DNA of 64,000 nucleotides from Armatimonadota bacterium (lineage in GTDB: Bacteria; Armatimonadota; Zipacnadia; Zipacnadales; JABUFB01): the NCBI GenBank assembly GCA_013314775.1, contig JABUFB010000008.1:248001-312000 (forward strand). Direction: 5' to 3'. Of this stretch, positions 33,240 through 42,147 are shown piece after piece (the first letter of the stretch is position 1; every line of letters begins with the position of its first letter). The translations under genes and the position numbers were made by a program. The notes beneath the pieces were generated by a model that was given only the letters and a program-made list of their open reading frames with translations, searched no databases and was not told the DNA's origin.

Positions 33240-36017
33240 ATGCGATTTTTCCCGCTTCTTCTCATTGTCGCCAGCTCAGCCATGCCCGCCGTCTCGGCGG
33301 ATGTGGCTTTGTTCGTGTCGCCCACGGGAAATGATGCCTGGTCAGGATATCTGGCGACCCCCAACGCCGCGCATACCGACGGCCCCGTTGCCTCATTGCG
33401 GGCCGCGCTCGATCGTATTGTCGACCTGAAAGCGAAGGGTGGCGCTGACGGTCCCATCACGATCACCGTTGCGGATGGAATCTACCCTCTGGACCGGCCA
33501 CTGACCTTCACTCCACACCACGGCGGCAGCGCTACCGCGCCCTTGGTTATCCAGGCGGCCCCGGGAGCCGCTCCAGCGTTCGAGGGAGGTCGTGAGATCA
33601 CCGGCTTCCGCGTCACTGAGGACGGACTCTGGACGGCCCAGGTGCCCGATCTGGACGGCAAGGCGTGGCGTTTTGAGCAGCTCTGGGTCAACGGTCGCCG
33701 CGCGGTCCGGGCCCGTACACCCAATGCTCGAGTCTTTCACGACCTCGCCGACCCTGCCTTCGAGGCCCGTTTCCCCACCTCCCTCGCCGTGCCGGACTAC
33801 TTCTACGCCGCCCGCAAAGTGAACTACGCAGCCGACCCGGTCACCGGCGAGTTGGCCAACCTTTCCAGACGCGCGTTCATCGCCCGCGAGGAAGACATCC
33901 GGCCACTGCTCGACCTTTCCCCGGACGAGACTTCCGACGTTGCGGTCGTCGCCTACCACGCTTGGACCAACAGCCTCCACCGCCTGCAGACCGTCGATGG
34001 CGGGTCGCACATGGTCATCACTTCAGGCCCCGACACCTACGCCTTCCATTACTGGGGCTACGGGCAGCGCTACCACCTTGAGAACTTCCGCGCTGCCCTT
34101 GACCAACCCGGTGAGTGGTTCCTGGATCGCGCCGGCACACTGCTTTACAAACCCCTGCCGGGCGAGTCGCCAGCCACTGCGCGAGTGGTGGCGCCTGTCA
34201 TCGATAGTTTCGCATCATTCACCGGTGACGCTGCGGCCGGGATCCCCATCGAGTACATCGCTTTGCGTGGCATCGCCTTCCGCTACGCCGGCTACACCAT
34301 GCCACCCAATGGCTTCGCGGACACCCAGGCGGCCGCCTCGATCCCAGCCACCGTCATGCTGGACGGCGCGCGGAACGTAACCTTCGAGAACTGTGAGATC
34401 GCCCACACGGGCATCGCAGGCATCTGGTTCCGTAAGGGCTGCACGGATTGTCGCCTTGAGCGCTCTCACCTGTACGACCTGGGGGCAAGCGGAGTGCGCA
34501 TCGGTGAGACTGCGATACGGCCCGATGCCTCAGAGCACACTTCCCGCATCGTGGTGGACAACAACATCATCCGCGCCGGCAGCCGGATATTCACATCCGG
34601 CGTGGGCGTCTGGATCGGCCAGACAGCCAACAATCAGATAACCCACAACGAGATTGCCGACTTTTTCTACAGCGGGGTTTCTGCGGGCTGGCGATGGGGA
34701 TACGGTCCGACCCTCAACCGCGACAACACCATCGATTTCAACCACATCCACCATCTCGGCTGGGGCGTCATGAGCGACATGGGCGGCGTGTACACCCTCG
34801 GAACCGCCGATGGCTCAACCGTCAGCAACAACGTCATCCACGATGTTCAGTCCTATGACCGCTACGGCTGGGGCGGGCTCGGTCTGTACAACGACGAAGG
34901 CTCTACGCATTTCACCATGGAGAACAACCTGGTCTACGGGTGCAAGGACGCGGGTTACCACCAGCATTACGGCAAGGAGAACCTGATCCGCAACAACATC
35001 CTGTACTGCCAGGACGACTACCAGGTCTCCCGGGCTCGCGTAGAAGAGCACGTGTCCTTCACCTTCGAGAACAACATTGTCTACTGGAAGACCGGGAAGC
35101 TTTTCTGGGGCAACTGGAAGGACGACCGGGTCATCTTGCGGAGCAACGTCTACTGGTATGCCGGGGCCGGCACAGCGGACTTCGTGGGGATGACTTTCGA
35201 GGACTGGCAGAGGTCCGGCAAGGATGCCGGCTCAGTCATGGCCGACCCGCTCTTCGTGGACCCGGAAAACGGTGATTTCACTCTGAAGCCGGAGTCGCCG
35301 GCGCTTGCGCTTGGCTTCAAACCCTTCGACTACGGCCGAGCTGGGCTGTACGGCGATCCGGCGTGGAAGTCCCTGCCCGCTCGGATACACTATCCACCAG
35401 TACCCCCGCGTCCCGAACCACCTCCTGCTCCCCCGACCGTCATCGACGACAGTTTCGAGACCACACCCGTTGGGGCGCCCCCGGCAGATGCCCACGCCAG
35501 TCTCGGCGGAGCCGGCGCGGCGATTGCGGTCACCGAGGAAGAGGCGGCCACAGGCAAGCGCTCGCTGAAGCTTGTGGACGCCGAAGGGCTGGACCACGAC
35601 TTCAACCCCTACTTCTTCTATTCTCCGCGCTATCGGGAGGGAATGGCTGAGTGCTCTTTCAGCATCCGCATCCAGCCCCAGACCCGCTTCTGGCATGAAT
35701 GGCGAGACAGCGCGAACCCTTACCAGGTGGGGCCAAGCCTGAACATTGTCGCGGGGGAGCTGGCCGCCGGGAACCAGAAACTGATGGAAGTCCCCGCTGG
35801 GCAATGGGTGGGGATCCGCATCCGGGCAGGCCTCGGTGAACGCTGTGACGGGCTTTGGAGCGTGGAGGTGAGCATCCCCGGCGCGGAGCCGAGGCTGTTC
35901 GAGGGCCTGAAGAACGGCAGCGCCGGGTGGAAAACCCTCGACTGGATTGGGTTCGTGAGCAACGCGCAGGTGGCCACAACGCTCTACCTCGACGACATCC
36001 GGGCATACCGGGAGTGA
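33240..36017 (+). CDS. Exported right-handed beta-helix protein with C-terminal module
   Basis: A 925-residue exported protein. Residues 1-20 are a signal peptide ending in [19 protein letters not shown] follows, the usual opening of these polysaccharide-active beta-helix proteins. Residues about 110-700 form the right-handed parallel beta-helix, with repeating N-rich turns such as [26 protein letters not shown] and [13 protein letters not shown]. The helix often cleaves uronides by elimination (pectate-lyase-like) or hydrolysis. Residues about 735-925 form a separate beta module starting [10 protein letters not shown] and ending [17 protein letters not shown], also found in the protein at 57299-60019. 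Strong RBS GGAGGAGG just upstream. It stands alone on this strand. Confidence 0.85.
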   Translation: MRFFPLLLIVASSAMPAVSADVALFVSPTGNDAWSGYLATPNAAHTDGPVASLRAALDRIVDLKAKGGADGPITITVADGIYPLDRPLTFTPHHGGSATAPLVIQAAPGAAPAFEGGREITGFRVTEDGLWTAQVPDLDGKAWRFEQLWVNGRRAVRARTPNARVFHDLADPAFEARFPTSLAVPDYFYAARKVNYAADPVTGELANLSRRAFIAREEDIRPLLDLSPDETSDVAVVAYHAWTNSLHRLQTVDGGSHMVITSGPDTYAFHYWGYGQRYHLENFRAALDQPGEWFLDRAGTLLYKPLPGESPATARVVAPVIDSFASFTGDAAAGIPIEYIALRGIAFRYAGYTMPPNGFADTQAAASIPATVMLDGARNVTFENCEIAHTGIAGIWFRKGCTDCRLERSHLYDLGASGVRIGETAIRPDASEHTSRIVVDNNIIRAGSRIFTSGVGVWIGQTANNQITHNEIADFFYSGVSAGWRWGYGPTLNRDNTIDFNHIHHLGWGVMSDMGGVYTLGTADGSTVSNNVIHDVQSYDRYGWGGLGLYNDEGSTHFTMENNLVYGCKDAGYHQHYGKENLIRNNILYCQDDYQVSRARVEEHVSFTFENNIVYWKTGKLFWGNWKDDRVILRSNVYWYAGAGTADFVGMTFEDWQRSGKDAGSVMADPLFVDPENGDFTLKPESPALALGFKPFDYGRAGLYGDPAWKSLPARIHYPPVPPRPEPPPAPPTVIDDSFETTPVGAPPADAHASLGGAGAAIAVTEEEAATGKRSLKLVDAEGLDHDFNPYFFYSPRYREGMAECSFSIRIQPQTRFWHEWRDSANPYQVGPSLNIVAGELAAGNQKLMEVPAGQWVGIRIRAGLGERCDGLWSVEVSIPGAEPRLFEGLKNGSAGWKTLDWIGFVSNAQVATTLYLDDIRAYRE

Positions 36018-36165
36018 CAGCGTAACGCTGCGGGCAGCCCGGCCGTCCGTCTCCAGCCGTCTGCCGGACGGGGCCTCGTACCGGGTTGCCCGCCTCCGGT
36101 CAAAATGCCGCAGCCGCTGGCTGTCCGCCTTCAGTCGCGTGGGGCGGGGTCTCGCCCGCCTCCGT

Positions 36166-37155
36166 TTACAGGAACACGAAAGCGCCCTTCGCCCCGGCAG
36201 CACGTGCGTTCTCTAACGCCGCGCCCGCCTGTTGGAACAACTCCGGCCCGCTTGAGCCCTCGAAAGTCCACCCGCTCACACCTGTTCGACATTCAATGTC
36301 GTCGGGCAGGTCCGGATCCTGCCGCAGGCGGTCCAACACTCGTGAGACTGCAATGAACGCGCTGCGCTGGCTGGTGACGGGCAAGAGCAGCGCAAAGCGG
36401 CCGTCGGGCATGCGCGCGGCGGAATCCGCAGTCCTCAGGCTCTGGCGCAGTACCCTCCCCACAGCAGCCAGTTCCTGATCAGTCAGGCACCCCGGCAGGC
36501 GGTCAGCGCCCATGCGCATTTCCATGAGCACCAGCGAAAACTCCACCGGGTACACCTGTGCGCGTTCGACCTCCACTCCCACCCGAAGTTCGAACTCTTC
36601 CGGCGTCCACAGGCCTGTCAGTGGGTCCACCATCTGCTTCCGTGCCAGGCGCTCGAGACTGAGGATCGCGTATCCGGCCGCGGCCCTCAGCACCGCCTGC
36701 ACGCGCCGCCTGTCCATATCGTCCCCAGTCAGGTCCGTCGGTACAGCGCGGAGCAGCCCATAGGCCGAGCCGTTGGCGGTGAGCCGCACCTGGTCATAGC
36801 CGTCTGTCCGCAGTCGTCCTAACGCGGCCCCGGGACTTGCCCATCGGCAGACGAACTGAACCTGGGTTCCATCCGCTCGCAGGCAGGAATCGCTGCTCAA
36901 GCTCTCTCTCATTTGCTCGAGCAGCGCGCGCAGTTCGGCGTCATCCGCGGGCTTTGAGCCGTAGACGAAACCTTCCGACGGCTGATGCGCGCCGGTGACA
37001 GCCCAGACATACCCAGTATCAGCGCCCAGCGCCCTGTCACAGGCCTCCAGTACGTCCAAAGGCGATCCGGCGGAAGCCAGTGCTTCGTGCAGAGAAGCCT
37101 GGGCCCCTGGGGCTGCGGCCACAAGCTCGGGAGATGCCCTGTGTATATCCAGCAT
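36166..37155 (-). CDS. GAF-like and degenerate GGDEF-domain protein
   Basis: A 329-residue cytoplasmic protein. Residues about 20-160 look like a GAF-type sensor (ALGADTGYVWAVTG, then LRTDGYDQVRLTANG). A helix leads to a GGDEF-type domain opening with the classic DPLTGLWTPEEFELRV. At the catalytic GGDEF position it reads MPDGRFALLLP: the two Gly are lost, so diguanylate cyclase activity is improbable. Such proteins often bind c-di-GMP or act as regulatory partners. The inhibitory RXXD site is not evident. It is isolated and divergent from the zinc-ribbon gene. With the CpaE receiver domain, it is the only signalling gene in the window. Confidence 0.75.
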   Translation of the reverse strand: MLDIHRASPELVAAAPGAQASLHEALASAGSPLDVLEACDRALGADTGYVWAVTGAHQPSEGFVYGSKPADDAELRALLEQMRESLSSDSCLRADGTQVQFVCRWASPGAALGRLRTDGYDQVRLTANGSAYGLLRAVPTDLTGDDMDRRRVQAVLRAAAGYAILSLERLARKQMVDPLTGLWTPEEFELRVGVEVERAQVYPVEFSLVLMEMRMGADRLPGCLTDQELAAVGRVLRQSLRTADSAARMPDGRFALLLPVTSQRSAFIAVSRVLDRLRQDPDLPDDIECRTGVSGWTFEGSSGPELFQQAGAALENARAAGAKGAFVFL

Positions 37156-37405
37156 TCGAGCCCACCTCGGTCAGTGGTCTTTTCACTGCTGGGTGCATCG
37201 GACCCGGCGACAGGAACCTTGACCGCCCCGGACCCCCTTTGCGTCGGTGTTTCCCGGCCGTTTACAGCCGCGATTGTGCGGCCTTTGCATAGCTGCGTCG
37301 GTGCGTCTGCCGGCAGCGCCGAGGTATTGACGTTTAGGACGGAATGGTGCAATCTAACACTGGTACGCTCCCAGCATCCGGGCATACTGGAGGCAGTCGG
37401 AAGCC

Positions 37406-38110
37406 TTGTCAGACGACACCGTCATCTGCACCGAATGCGGCAAGGAAGTCCCCGCTGACGCCCCCGTCTGTGCCGAATGCGGTGCCCGGGGCTTCCACGG
37501 TAGACCCGTCCGGAGCAAGCGCCGCAAGGGCGATGAGCCGGCTGATACACGGGTCGCGCCGCTTGCCGAGGCTCTCAGTTCCGTGCCCCGCGCCCGCCGC
37601 ACGACGCGGGAAGGATCCCACCGCCGGCGCAAGGACCGCCGGACAAGCCAATCCGCGCCGGCTTCGCGCTCGCGTCGCCTGCCATCGGTCCACAGCGCCG
37701 CTTCAGCCCCAAGATCAATTCCCGTTCCGAACGACGTGGAGGCCCCGGACTCCGGGCGTCGGCTCGCCAGACGCAAGATATATCGCTACGACAAGACGGA
37801 CCGCAAGAAGAGCCGCCTAAGCCCGGAACTCAAGGCCATCGGGCTGGTGATCGTCGTTGGCCTGATCATGGTCCTCATGTGTCGCAATGTCCCCACGGAA
37901 GCCTGCCCCGCCGAGGCGAGAGACCCGTCGACGGTCTCCTGCGCCGACGCGCAGGGCTCAGTCCGCGCACACCAACCGGCATCCATCGAGATCCGGACTG
38001 CAGGAGGTCGCGACGATGCTCAAGTCAATCAGTTACTGGTCGTTCCCGGCAGATATGACCGTGGAGCAGCGCATGCGAGCGGCGAAAGACGCTGGATTCC
38101 AGGCCATTGA
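37406..38110 (+). CDS. Zinc-ribbon membrane protein overlapping the epimerase gene
   Basis: A 234-residue product that starts, by my choice, at TTG 37406, with GGAGG twelve bases upstream. Residues 7-25 (CTECGKEVPADAPVCAECG) form a zinc ribbon with four Cys in two CXXC pairs. Then come about 110 residues of Arg/Ser/Pro-rich, probably disordered sequence, and one transmembrane helix near residue 150 (AIGLVIVVGLIMVLMC). The reading frame continues 95 bases into the next gene (start 38016) in another frame, an overlap that is unusually long. Zinc-ribbon-plus-TM proteins of this style are common but uncharacterised. Function unknown; membrane-associated regulation is plausible. Confidence 0.6.
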   Translation: MSDDTVICTECGKEVPADAPVCAECGARGFHGRPVRSKRRKGDEPADTRVAPLAEALSSVPRARRTTREGSHRRRKDRRTSQSAPASRSRRLPSVHSAASAPRSIPVPNDVEAPDSGRRLARRKIYRYDKTDRKKSRLSPELKAIGLVIVVGLIMVLMCRNVPTEACPAEARDPSTVSCADAQGSVRAHQPASIEIRTAGGRDDAQVNQLLVVPGRYDRGAAHASGERRWIPGH

Positions 38111-38837
38111 GTTGACCCTCGAGGCTCAGGGCGAAATCTGCGCCGAGACCCCGGCAGACAACATACGACGCATCAAGGACCTGGCCGTCGCGATTGGCAT
38201 TGAGACCCCCACTTTCGCAACAGGTCTGGGCTGGGCACACCCCGCCGTGGGTGTGGACGATGCTGCGGGGGCCAAAGGGCTTGAGATCACCCGCAAGCAG
38301 CTCGAGTTCGCCGAGATACTCGGCGCCTCTACCATTCTGACTGTGCCCTGCACCGTCTCGCCCGAGCTCGAGTATGATGTGGCGTATGACCGGACCATCG
38401 AAGTGTTTTCCGGCCCTATTGCGGACGAAGCTGCTGCGCGAGGTGTCTATATCGGCCTGGAGATCGTCTGGAACAAGTTCCTGTACAGCCCGGTGGAGTT
38501 CCGCAACATCATCGACGCCATCAACAAGCCCTTCGTGGGCGCCTACTTCGACGTGGGCAATGTGGTCTCGTTTGGCTACCCCGACCAGTGGATCAAGATA
38601 CTCGGCGAGCGCATCAAAGCCGTCCACTTCAAGGACTTCAAGCTCGCAATCGGCAATATCCAGGGCTTCGTGGACCTGCTCGAAGGCGACGTGCCGTGGG
38701 ACCGCGTCATGGCCGCATTCAAGCAGATTGGCTACGACGGCCCCGCCACCGCCGAGATGATGCCGCCGTACAACCACTTCCCCCTGCAGCTCGTGAAGGC
38801 TACCAGTCTTGCCATGGATGAGATACTCTCGTTGTAG
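38016..38837 (+). CDS. Sugar-phosphate isomerase/epimerase (L-ribulose-5-phosphate epimerase-like)
   Basis: A 273-residue TIM-barrel protein. ATG 38016 has AGGAGG 8 bases upstream, which fixes the start. The sequence MLKSISYWSFPADMTVEQRM is a typical beginning for hexulose/ribulose epimerase-like members. Metal ligands are visible: Glu in IGLEIVWNKFL, Asp in GAYFDVGNVV, His in AVHFKDFKL, and Glu in ATAEMMPPYNH near the C-terminus. Related enzymes epimerise or isomerise ketose phosphates in pentose and uronate pathways. It precedes a DUF4177-like gene (49 bases) and overlaps the zinc-ribbon frame at its 5' end. Substrate is not known. Confidence 0.88.
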   Translation: MLKSISYWSFPADMTVEQRMRAAKDAGFQAIELTLEAQGEICAETPADNIRRIKDLAVAIGIETPTFATGLGWAHPAVGVDDAAGAKGLEITRKQLEFAEILGASTILTVPCTVSPELEYDVAYDRTIEVFSGPIADEAAARGVYIGLEIVWNKFLYSPVEFRNIIDAINKPFVGAYFDVGNVVSFGYPDQWIKILGERIKAVHFKDFKLAIGNIQGFVDLLEGDVPWDRVMAAFKQIGYDGPATAEMMPPYNHFPLQLVKATSLAMDEILSL

Positions 38838-38886
38838 AGCGTCAGGCCGTCCGTAACCCAATCCACAATCAGGAGGGGAGACTGCG

Positions 38887-39174
38887 ATGCCCAGGTACGA
38901 ATACCACGTAGTTGCGAAGGCGGATCGGGCACCCATCACCATGCTCAATGAGCGCCTGGAAGCCATGGCTCTTGAGGGGTGGGAGCCCATCCTGATGAGC
39001 GGCGAGAACGCCGTGAACATACTGATGCGCAGGCCGACCCAGGAAGCCGCCGCCCAGCAAGCCAGGCCCCCACAGGCCGCGCAGCCTGCCCAACAGCAGG
39101 CCCCGAGGCCACAGGCTCCGGCTCAGCCAGGTGCGACTGCGCCAAGACCGCCCCAGGCCGGCGGACAACAATAG
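38887..39174 (+). CDS. DUF4177-like short protein with Pro/Ala/Gln tail
   Basis: A 95-residue product with GGAGGGG nine bases before the ATG. Residues 1-50 (MPRYEYHVVAKADRAPITML, then LEAMALEGWEPILMSG) match the small DUF4177-type beta-alpha-beta domain, whose usual core is YEYKVV...LNELGAEGWELV. Residues 51-95 are an unstructured Pro/Ala/Gln-rich tail of the type that mediates weak binding or extends a domain. The domain is widespread in bacteria and uncharacterised. The gene is in a run between the epimerase and larB, with hairpins downstream. Confidence 0.7.
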   Translation: MPRYEYHVVAKADRAPITMLNERLEAMALEGWEPILMSGENAVNILMRRPTQEAAAQQARPPQAAQPAQQQAPRPQAPAQPGATAPRPPQAGGQQ

Positions 39175-39216
39175 CCGCGAGGGCCACAGGCCACCCGTTC
39201 GAGTGCGTCCTACGGT

Positions 39217-39275
39217 CGGCCCGCAGCGCGCAGAAAACGGCGTTGCGGGCCGGCAAGCCGTATTCCGGCCGGCTT
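39217..39275. terminator. Two tandem GC hairpins before larB
   Basis: CGGCCCGCA at 39217-39225 pairs with TGCGGGCCG at 39244-39252 (9 perfect pairs), and AAGCCG at 39255-39260 with CGGCTT at 39270-39275. They lie in the 136-base gap after the DUF4177-like gene and suggest termination or attenuation before larB, though there is no T-tract. Confidence 0.5.
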
Positions 39276-39310
39276 CCCTGCCGGTTGATCTTGCATGCGA
39301 GATGTGATCC

Positions 39311-40084
39311 ATGGACCAGCGACGCCTCAGGGATATGCTCACCCAACTCGCGGAAGGCCAAGTGTCGGTGGATGACGCGATGGAGCGCCTGCGCCACTTG
39401 CCCTTCGAGGACCTGGACTACGCGAAGGTGGACCACCACCGCGCCCTGCGTACCGGGTTCCCCGAGGTAGTTTTCTGCCAGAGCAAGACGCCGCAACAGA
39501 TCGTAGGCATCTTCCGGGCGCTCAGCGGCAGCGCCGACGTGATCCTGGGCACTCGCGCCGACCATGAGAAGTATGAAGCGGTCGCCTGCGAGTTCCCTCA
39601 CGCTATCTACCACGAGGCCGCCCGCATCATCCAGATCGGCGAGCCGGAAGTCGACTGCTGCGCCGGTCCCTGCCTGGTCTTGTCTGCAGGCACTTCCGAT
39701 ATCGCAGTGGCCGACGAGGCCGCTATCGTGGCCGGTTGCGCGGGATGCACCGTGGAACGTATCCATGATGTGGGCGTGGCAGGCCTGCACCGCCTCCTTG
39801 AGCATCGGGAACGTCTCTTGGCCGCGCGGGTTATCATCGTCGTTGCGGGTATGGAGGGCGCCCTTGCCAGTGTGGTCGGTGGTCTGGTATCACAACCCGT
39901 GATTGCGGTGCCCACAAGCGTCGGCTACGGGGCCAGCTTCGGGGGCGTCGCAGCCCTGCTGGCCATGCTCAACACATGCTCTGCCGGCGTGGTAGTCGTG
40001 AACATCGACAACGGCTTTGGCGCCGGGTATTTCGCGGCAATGCTCTGCCGACAGATCGCGGCCGCCGCGCGCCAGGGCGCTTGA
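39311..40084 (+). CDS. larB: LarB, nickel-pincer cofactor biosynthesis carboxylase/hydrolase
   Basis: A 257-residue LarB homologue. LarB carboxylates the pyridinium ring of nicotinic acid adenine dinucleotide and cleaves the phosphoanhydride, giving the mononucleotide precursor of the nickel-pincer nucleotide used by lactate racemase and relatives. Typical landmarks are LDYAKVDHHRALRTGFPEVVFC, ILGTRADHEKY, LSAGTSDIAVADEAA (AIR-carboxylase-like PurE fold) and VVAGMEGALASVVGGLV, then VPTSVGYGASFGG. Length is normal. LarC and LarE are not in this window, nor is an obvious LarA-family racemase, so the rest of the pathway must be elsewhere. The gene sits before an exported glycosidase gene. Confidence 0.93.
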   Translation: MDQRRLRDMLTQLAEGQVSVDDAMERLRHLPFEDLDYAKVDHHRALRTGFPEVVFCQSKTPQQIVGIFRALSGSADVILGTRADHEKYEAVACEFPHAIYHEAARIIQIGEPEVDCCAGPCLVLSAGTSDIAVADEAAIVAGCAGCTVERIHDVGVAGLHRLLEHRERLLAARVIIVVAGMEGALASVVGGLVSQPVIAVPTSVGYGASFGGVAALLAMLNTCSAGVVVVNIDNGFGAGYFAAMLCRQIAAAARQGA

Positions 40085-40144
40085 TAGCGGAGCGCACGCC
40101 TGGCAATCGTAATAGCTGCCATCGTCGAACCACAGGTGATCGCC

Positions 40145-42064
40145 ATGCGAATCCACCCGTTCCTCCCGGTCCTGCTTGTCCTATGCGCCGTCCCGTCCGC
40201 ACTCTGCCAGCAGCCCGGTGCAGCAAAGCCTCTGCCCCGCGTTCTCATCGAGGATTTCGAATCCGGAATTGGAGCCTGGTTTACCAACGACGACGAAGCC
40301 GCCGGCCAGGCCCCCGCAAAGAAGTGCGCGATATATGCGGTGGCTGGCGGGGCTCCAGAGGGCGGCGCGCAGTCAGGGCGCATCGAGTTCGAGCGCTCCA
40401 GGTCCGGCTGGGCCAGCGTGTCGCGCCCTGTCGACGGGCGCAAGTGGGCTGAGCGCGGATGTAGCACACTATCCTTCTGGATTCGCGGCGACGGCTCGGG
40501 AGAACTCGTGCGGGTGGTCCTTCGGGTGCAGAGTACGCGCCCGAAGCGCGACGAGGCCTATTCGCAAGTACTCCGGCTGGACTCCACCAACTGGGAACAG
40601 TACAGCCTGCGTTCTTTCGGGTTCAAGGATTCCGCCGGCAAGTCCCTCGCCCTCGAAGATATTCAGCACATCCGCCTCCTGCAGTTCGCGAAAAACGGCG
40701 GTTGGGGCGCGTTCAAGTTCCGGGTAGACCAGATCGAGGTCGAATTGGAGCCCGATGTTCCAGAAATCCCTGCGCCGGTTGCGGGTACGCCCCACGATAG
40801 CTTCACCTTCAGACCCGACTTCGACAGGAGCGGGCCATACAATCTTGCGCAGGTGGGCGTGAGTCTCGGTCCGGCGCCCACAGTACTGGAAAACGAGAGT
40901 GACGACCTTATTTCCGGTGCTTTCGCGCTGGTCTCTGATCTCGCCCCCAGTGTCGTCCGGCTGGAGTTAAACGCCTACTTCGACCCGGCAACCCGCTCCT
41001 ATGACCTGCAGTTGCTCGATGAACACGTTCACTGGGTGCGCCTGTGCAACTGTAAGCCCGTACTCTGCCTGGGGGTCCCACCGGCTCCCGTGGAACGTCC
41101 CGACCTGCGCGAGAAGTATTTCGCCGAGTTCGTCAAAGCAGTCCGCAACGTTGCTGCCCGGCGTGCGAAAGAAGGCAAGGTCACGTACTACGAAGTCTTC
41201 GACGAGCCCCTCCTGTCCGGCGCCTTCACTGACATTGACCACGTGGCGGACGCGTACAACAGCATCGTCAAACTTATCCTCGCCGCCCATCCTGCTGCGA
41301 AGGTCGGCGGCCCAGGGTTCTCCTCCGCATGGGATGACCGAATGGAGAGCTTCCTCAAGCAGGCCCAGCGCCTGGACTTTCTCTCATTCCACTTCTACGG
41401 TGCCCACGCAGCCGTAGCCCAGTCCGAGTCGCTGTTTGAAGCCGCCTACAAGACCCGCACCAGCGATCTGCCGTACCAGATCAATTTCCAGCAGGTCAGG
41501 GCGCTGACCAAGAAGCACTGCAAACTGCCGCCCGAGATCTTCGTCACCGAGTTCGCCCTCAATTCCGCACGCGATGAATCCGGCGATGCTCGCGACGAGC
41601 GAGCATCGGGAGCTTTCGGTGCTGGTTGGCTGGCCGCCGCGGTGCTCTCCGGAAGCCCGTACGTGGACAAGGTCATTCTTCACCAACTCAAACCCGGCGG
41701 GTGGGGGCTCATCACCGCCTCAGGCAAGCCGGAGATCTCCTATTGGGCAGCCTGGTTCCTCGCGAAGTATGCCCCTCGGGGTTCAGTCCTGCAGCAGATA
41801 GAGCTTCTCGAAGACAACCTGACCCTCGCGGCGCTGGTGAAAACGAAGTCCGCCCACAATGTGATTCTTGCCCGTGTGGGTTCCGAGCCGGTGGAGGTGC
41901 ATATTGCCCCGTCGAACGCGCCTGACCTGAAAGAAGTGCGCTACCGGGCGATCAGCGAGACGGACCAGCTCTGGCAGGGCTCACCCCTGGCCACTGTTCC
42001 CGCCCAGACCGTCCTGCTCGATGGCCCGGGCGTGACCGTGGTGCAGTACGTAGCGAGGGACTGA
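40145..42064 (+). CDS. Exported GH39-like glycosidase with N-terminal carbohydrate-binding domain
   Basis: A 639-residue exported protein, starting at ATG 40145 (AGGTGAT six bases upstream). Residues 1-19 are a signal peptide. Residues about 30-200 form a CBM11/CIA30-like jelly roll (LIEDFESGIGAWFTND start). Residues about 225-560 form a clan GH-A barrel. The acid/base loop is VTYYEVFDEPLL with Glu354; the preceding residue is Asp353 where clan members have Asn. The nucleophile candidate is Glu469 in IFVTEFALNS. Other barrel features (VPPAPVERPDL, LDFLSFHFYGAH) resemble GH39 proteins. Whether the Asn-to-Asp change blocks activity is unclear. The gene precedes the 1577-residue exported protein by 83 bases. 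Confidence 0.7.
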   Translation: MRIHPFLPVLLVLCAVPSALCQQPGAAKPLPRVLIEDFESGIGAWFTNDDEAAGQAPAKKCAIYAVAGGAPEGGAQSGRIEFERSRSGWASVSRPVDGRKWAERGCSTLSFWIRGDGSGELVRVVLRVQSTRPKRDEAYSQVLRLDSTNWEQYSLRSFGFKDSAGKSLALEDIQHIRLLQFAKNGGWGAFKFRVDQIEVELEPDVPEIPAPVAGTPHDSFTFRPDFDRSGPYNLAQVGVSLGPAPTVLENESDDLISGAFALVSDLAPSVVRLELNAYFDPATRSYDLQLLDEHVHWVRLCNCKPVLCLGVPPAPVERPDLREKYFAEFVKAVRNVAARRAKEGKVTYYEVFDEPLLSGAFTDIDHVADAYNSIVKLILAAHPAAKVGGPGFSSAWDDRMESFLKQAQRLDFLSFHFYGAHAAVAQSESLFEAAYKTRTSDLPYQINFQQVRALTKKHCKLPPEIFVTEFALNSARDESGDARDERASGAFGAGWLAAAVLSGSPYVDKVILHQLKPGGWGLITASGKPEISYWAAWFLAKYAPRGSVLQQIELLEDNLTLAALVKTKSAHNVILARVGSEPVEVHIAPSNAPDLKEVRYRAISETDQLWQGSPLATVPAQTVLLDGPGVTVVQYVARD

Positions 42065-42107
42065 TCGAGCAATCTGCCCAAAGGTCTCTCCCCCTCCGCG
42101 GCGAATT

Positions 42108-42143
42108 GGCCTCCCGTGGATGCCTGACAATTCCCGGGAGGCC
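42108..42143 (+). promoter_or_regulatory. Stem masking the ribosome site of the 1577-residue protein gene
   Basis: GGCCTCCCG at 42108-42116 pairs perfectly (9 bases) with CGGGAGGCC at 42135-42143 around an 18-base loop. The right arm contains the Shine-Dalgarno GGGAGG, five bases before the ATG region at 42148. A nine-base exact match this close is unlikely by chance, so translation is probably gated by opening of this stem. Confidence 0.6.
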
Positions 42144-42147
42144 GCTC

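Noticed and set aside
37936-38006. CTCCTGC paired with GCAGGAG around the epimerase ribosome site
   Set aside because: Only seven pairs with a 57-base loop, and the left arm lies inside the zinc-ribbon coding frame, so a chance match is likely among about 40 genes.
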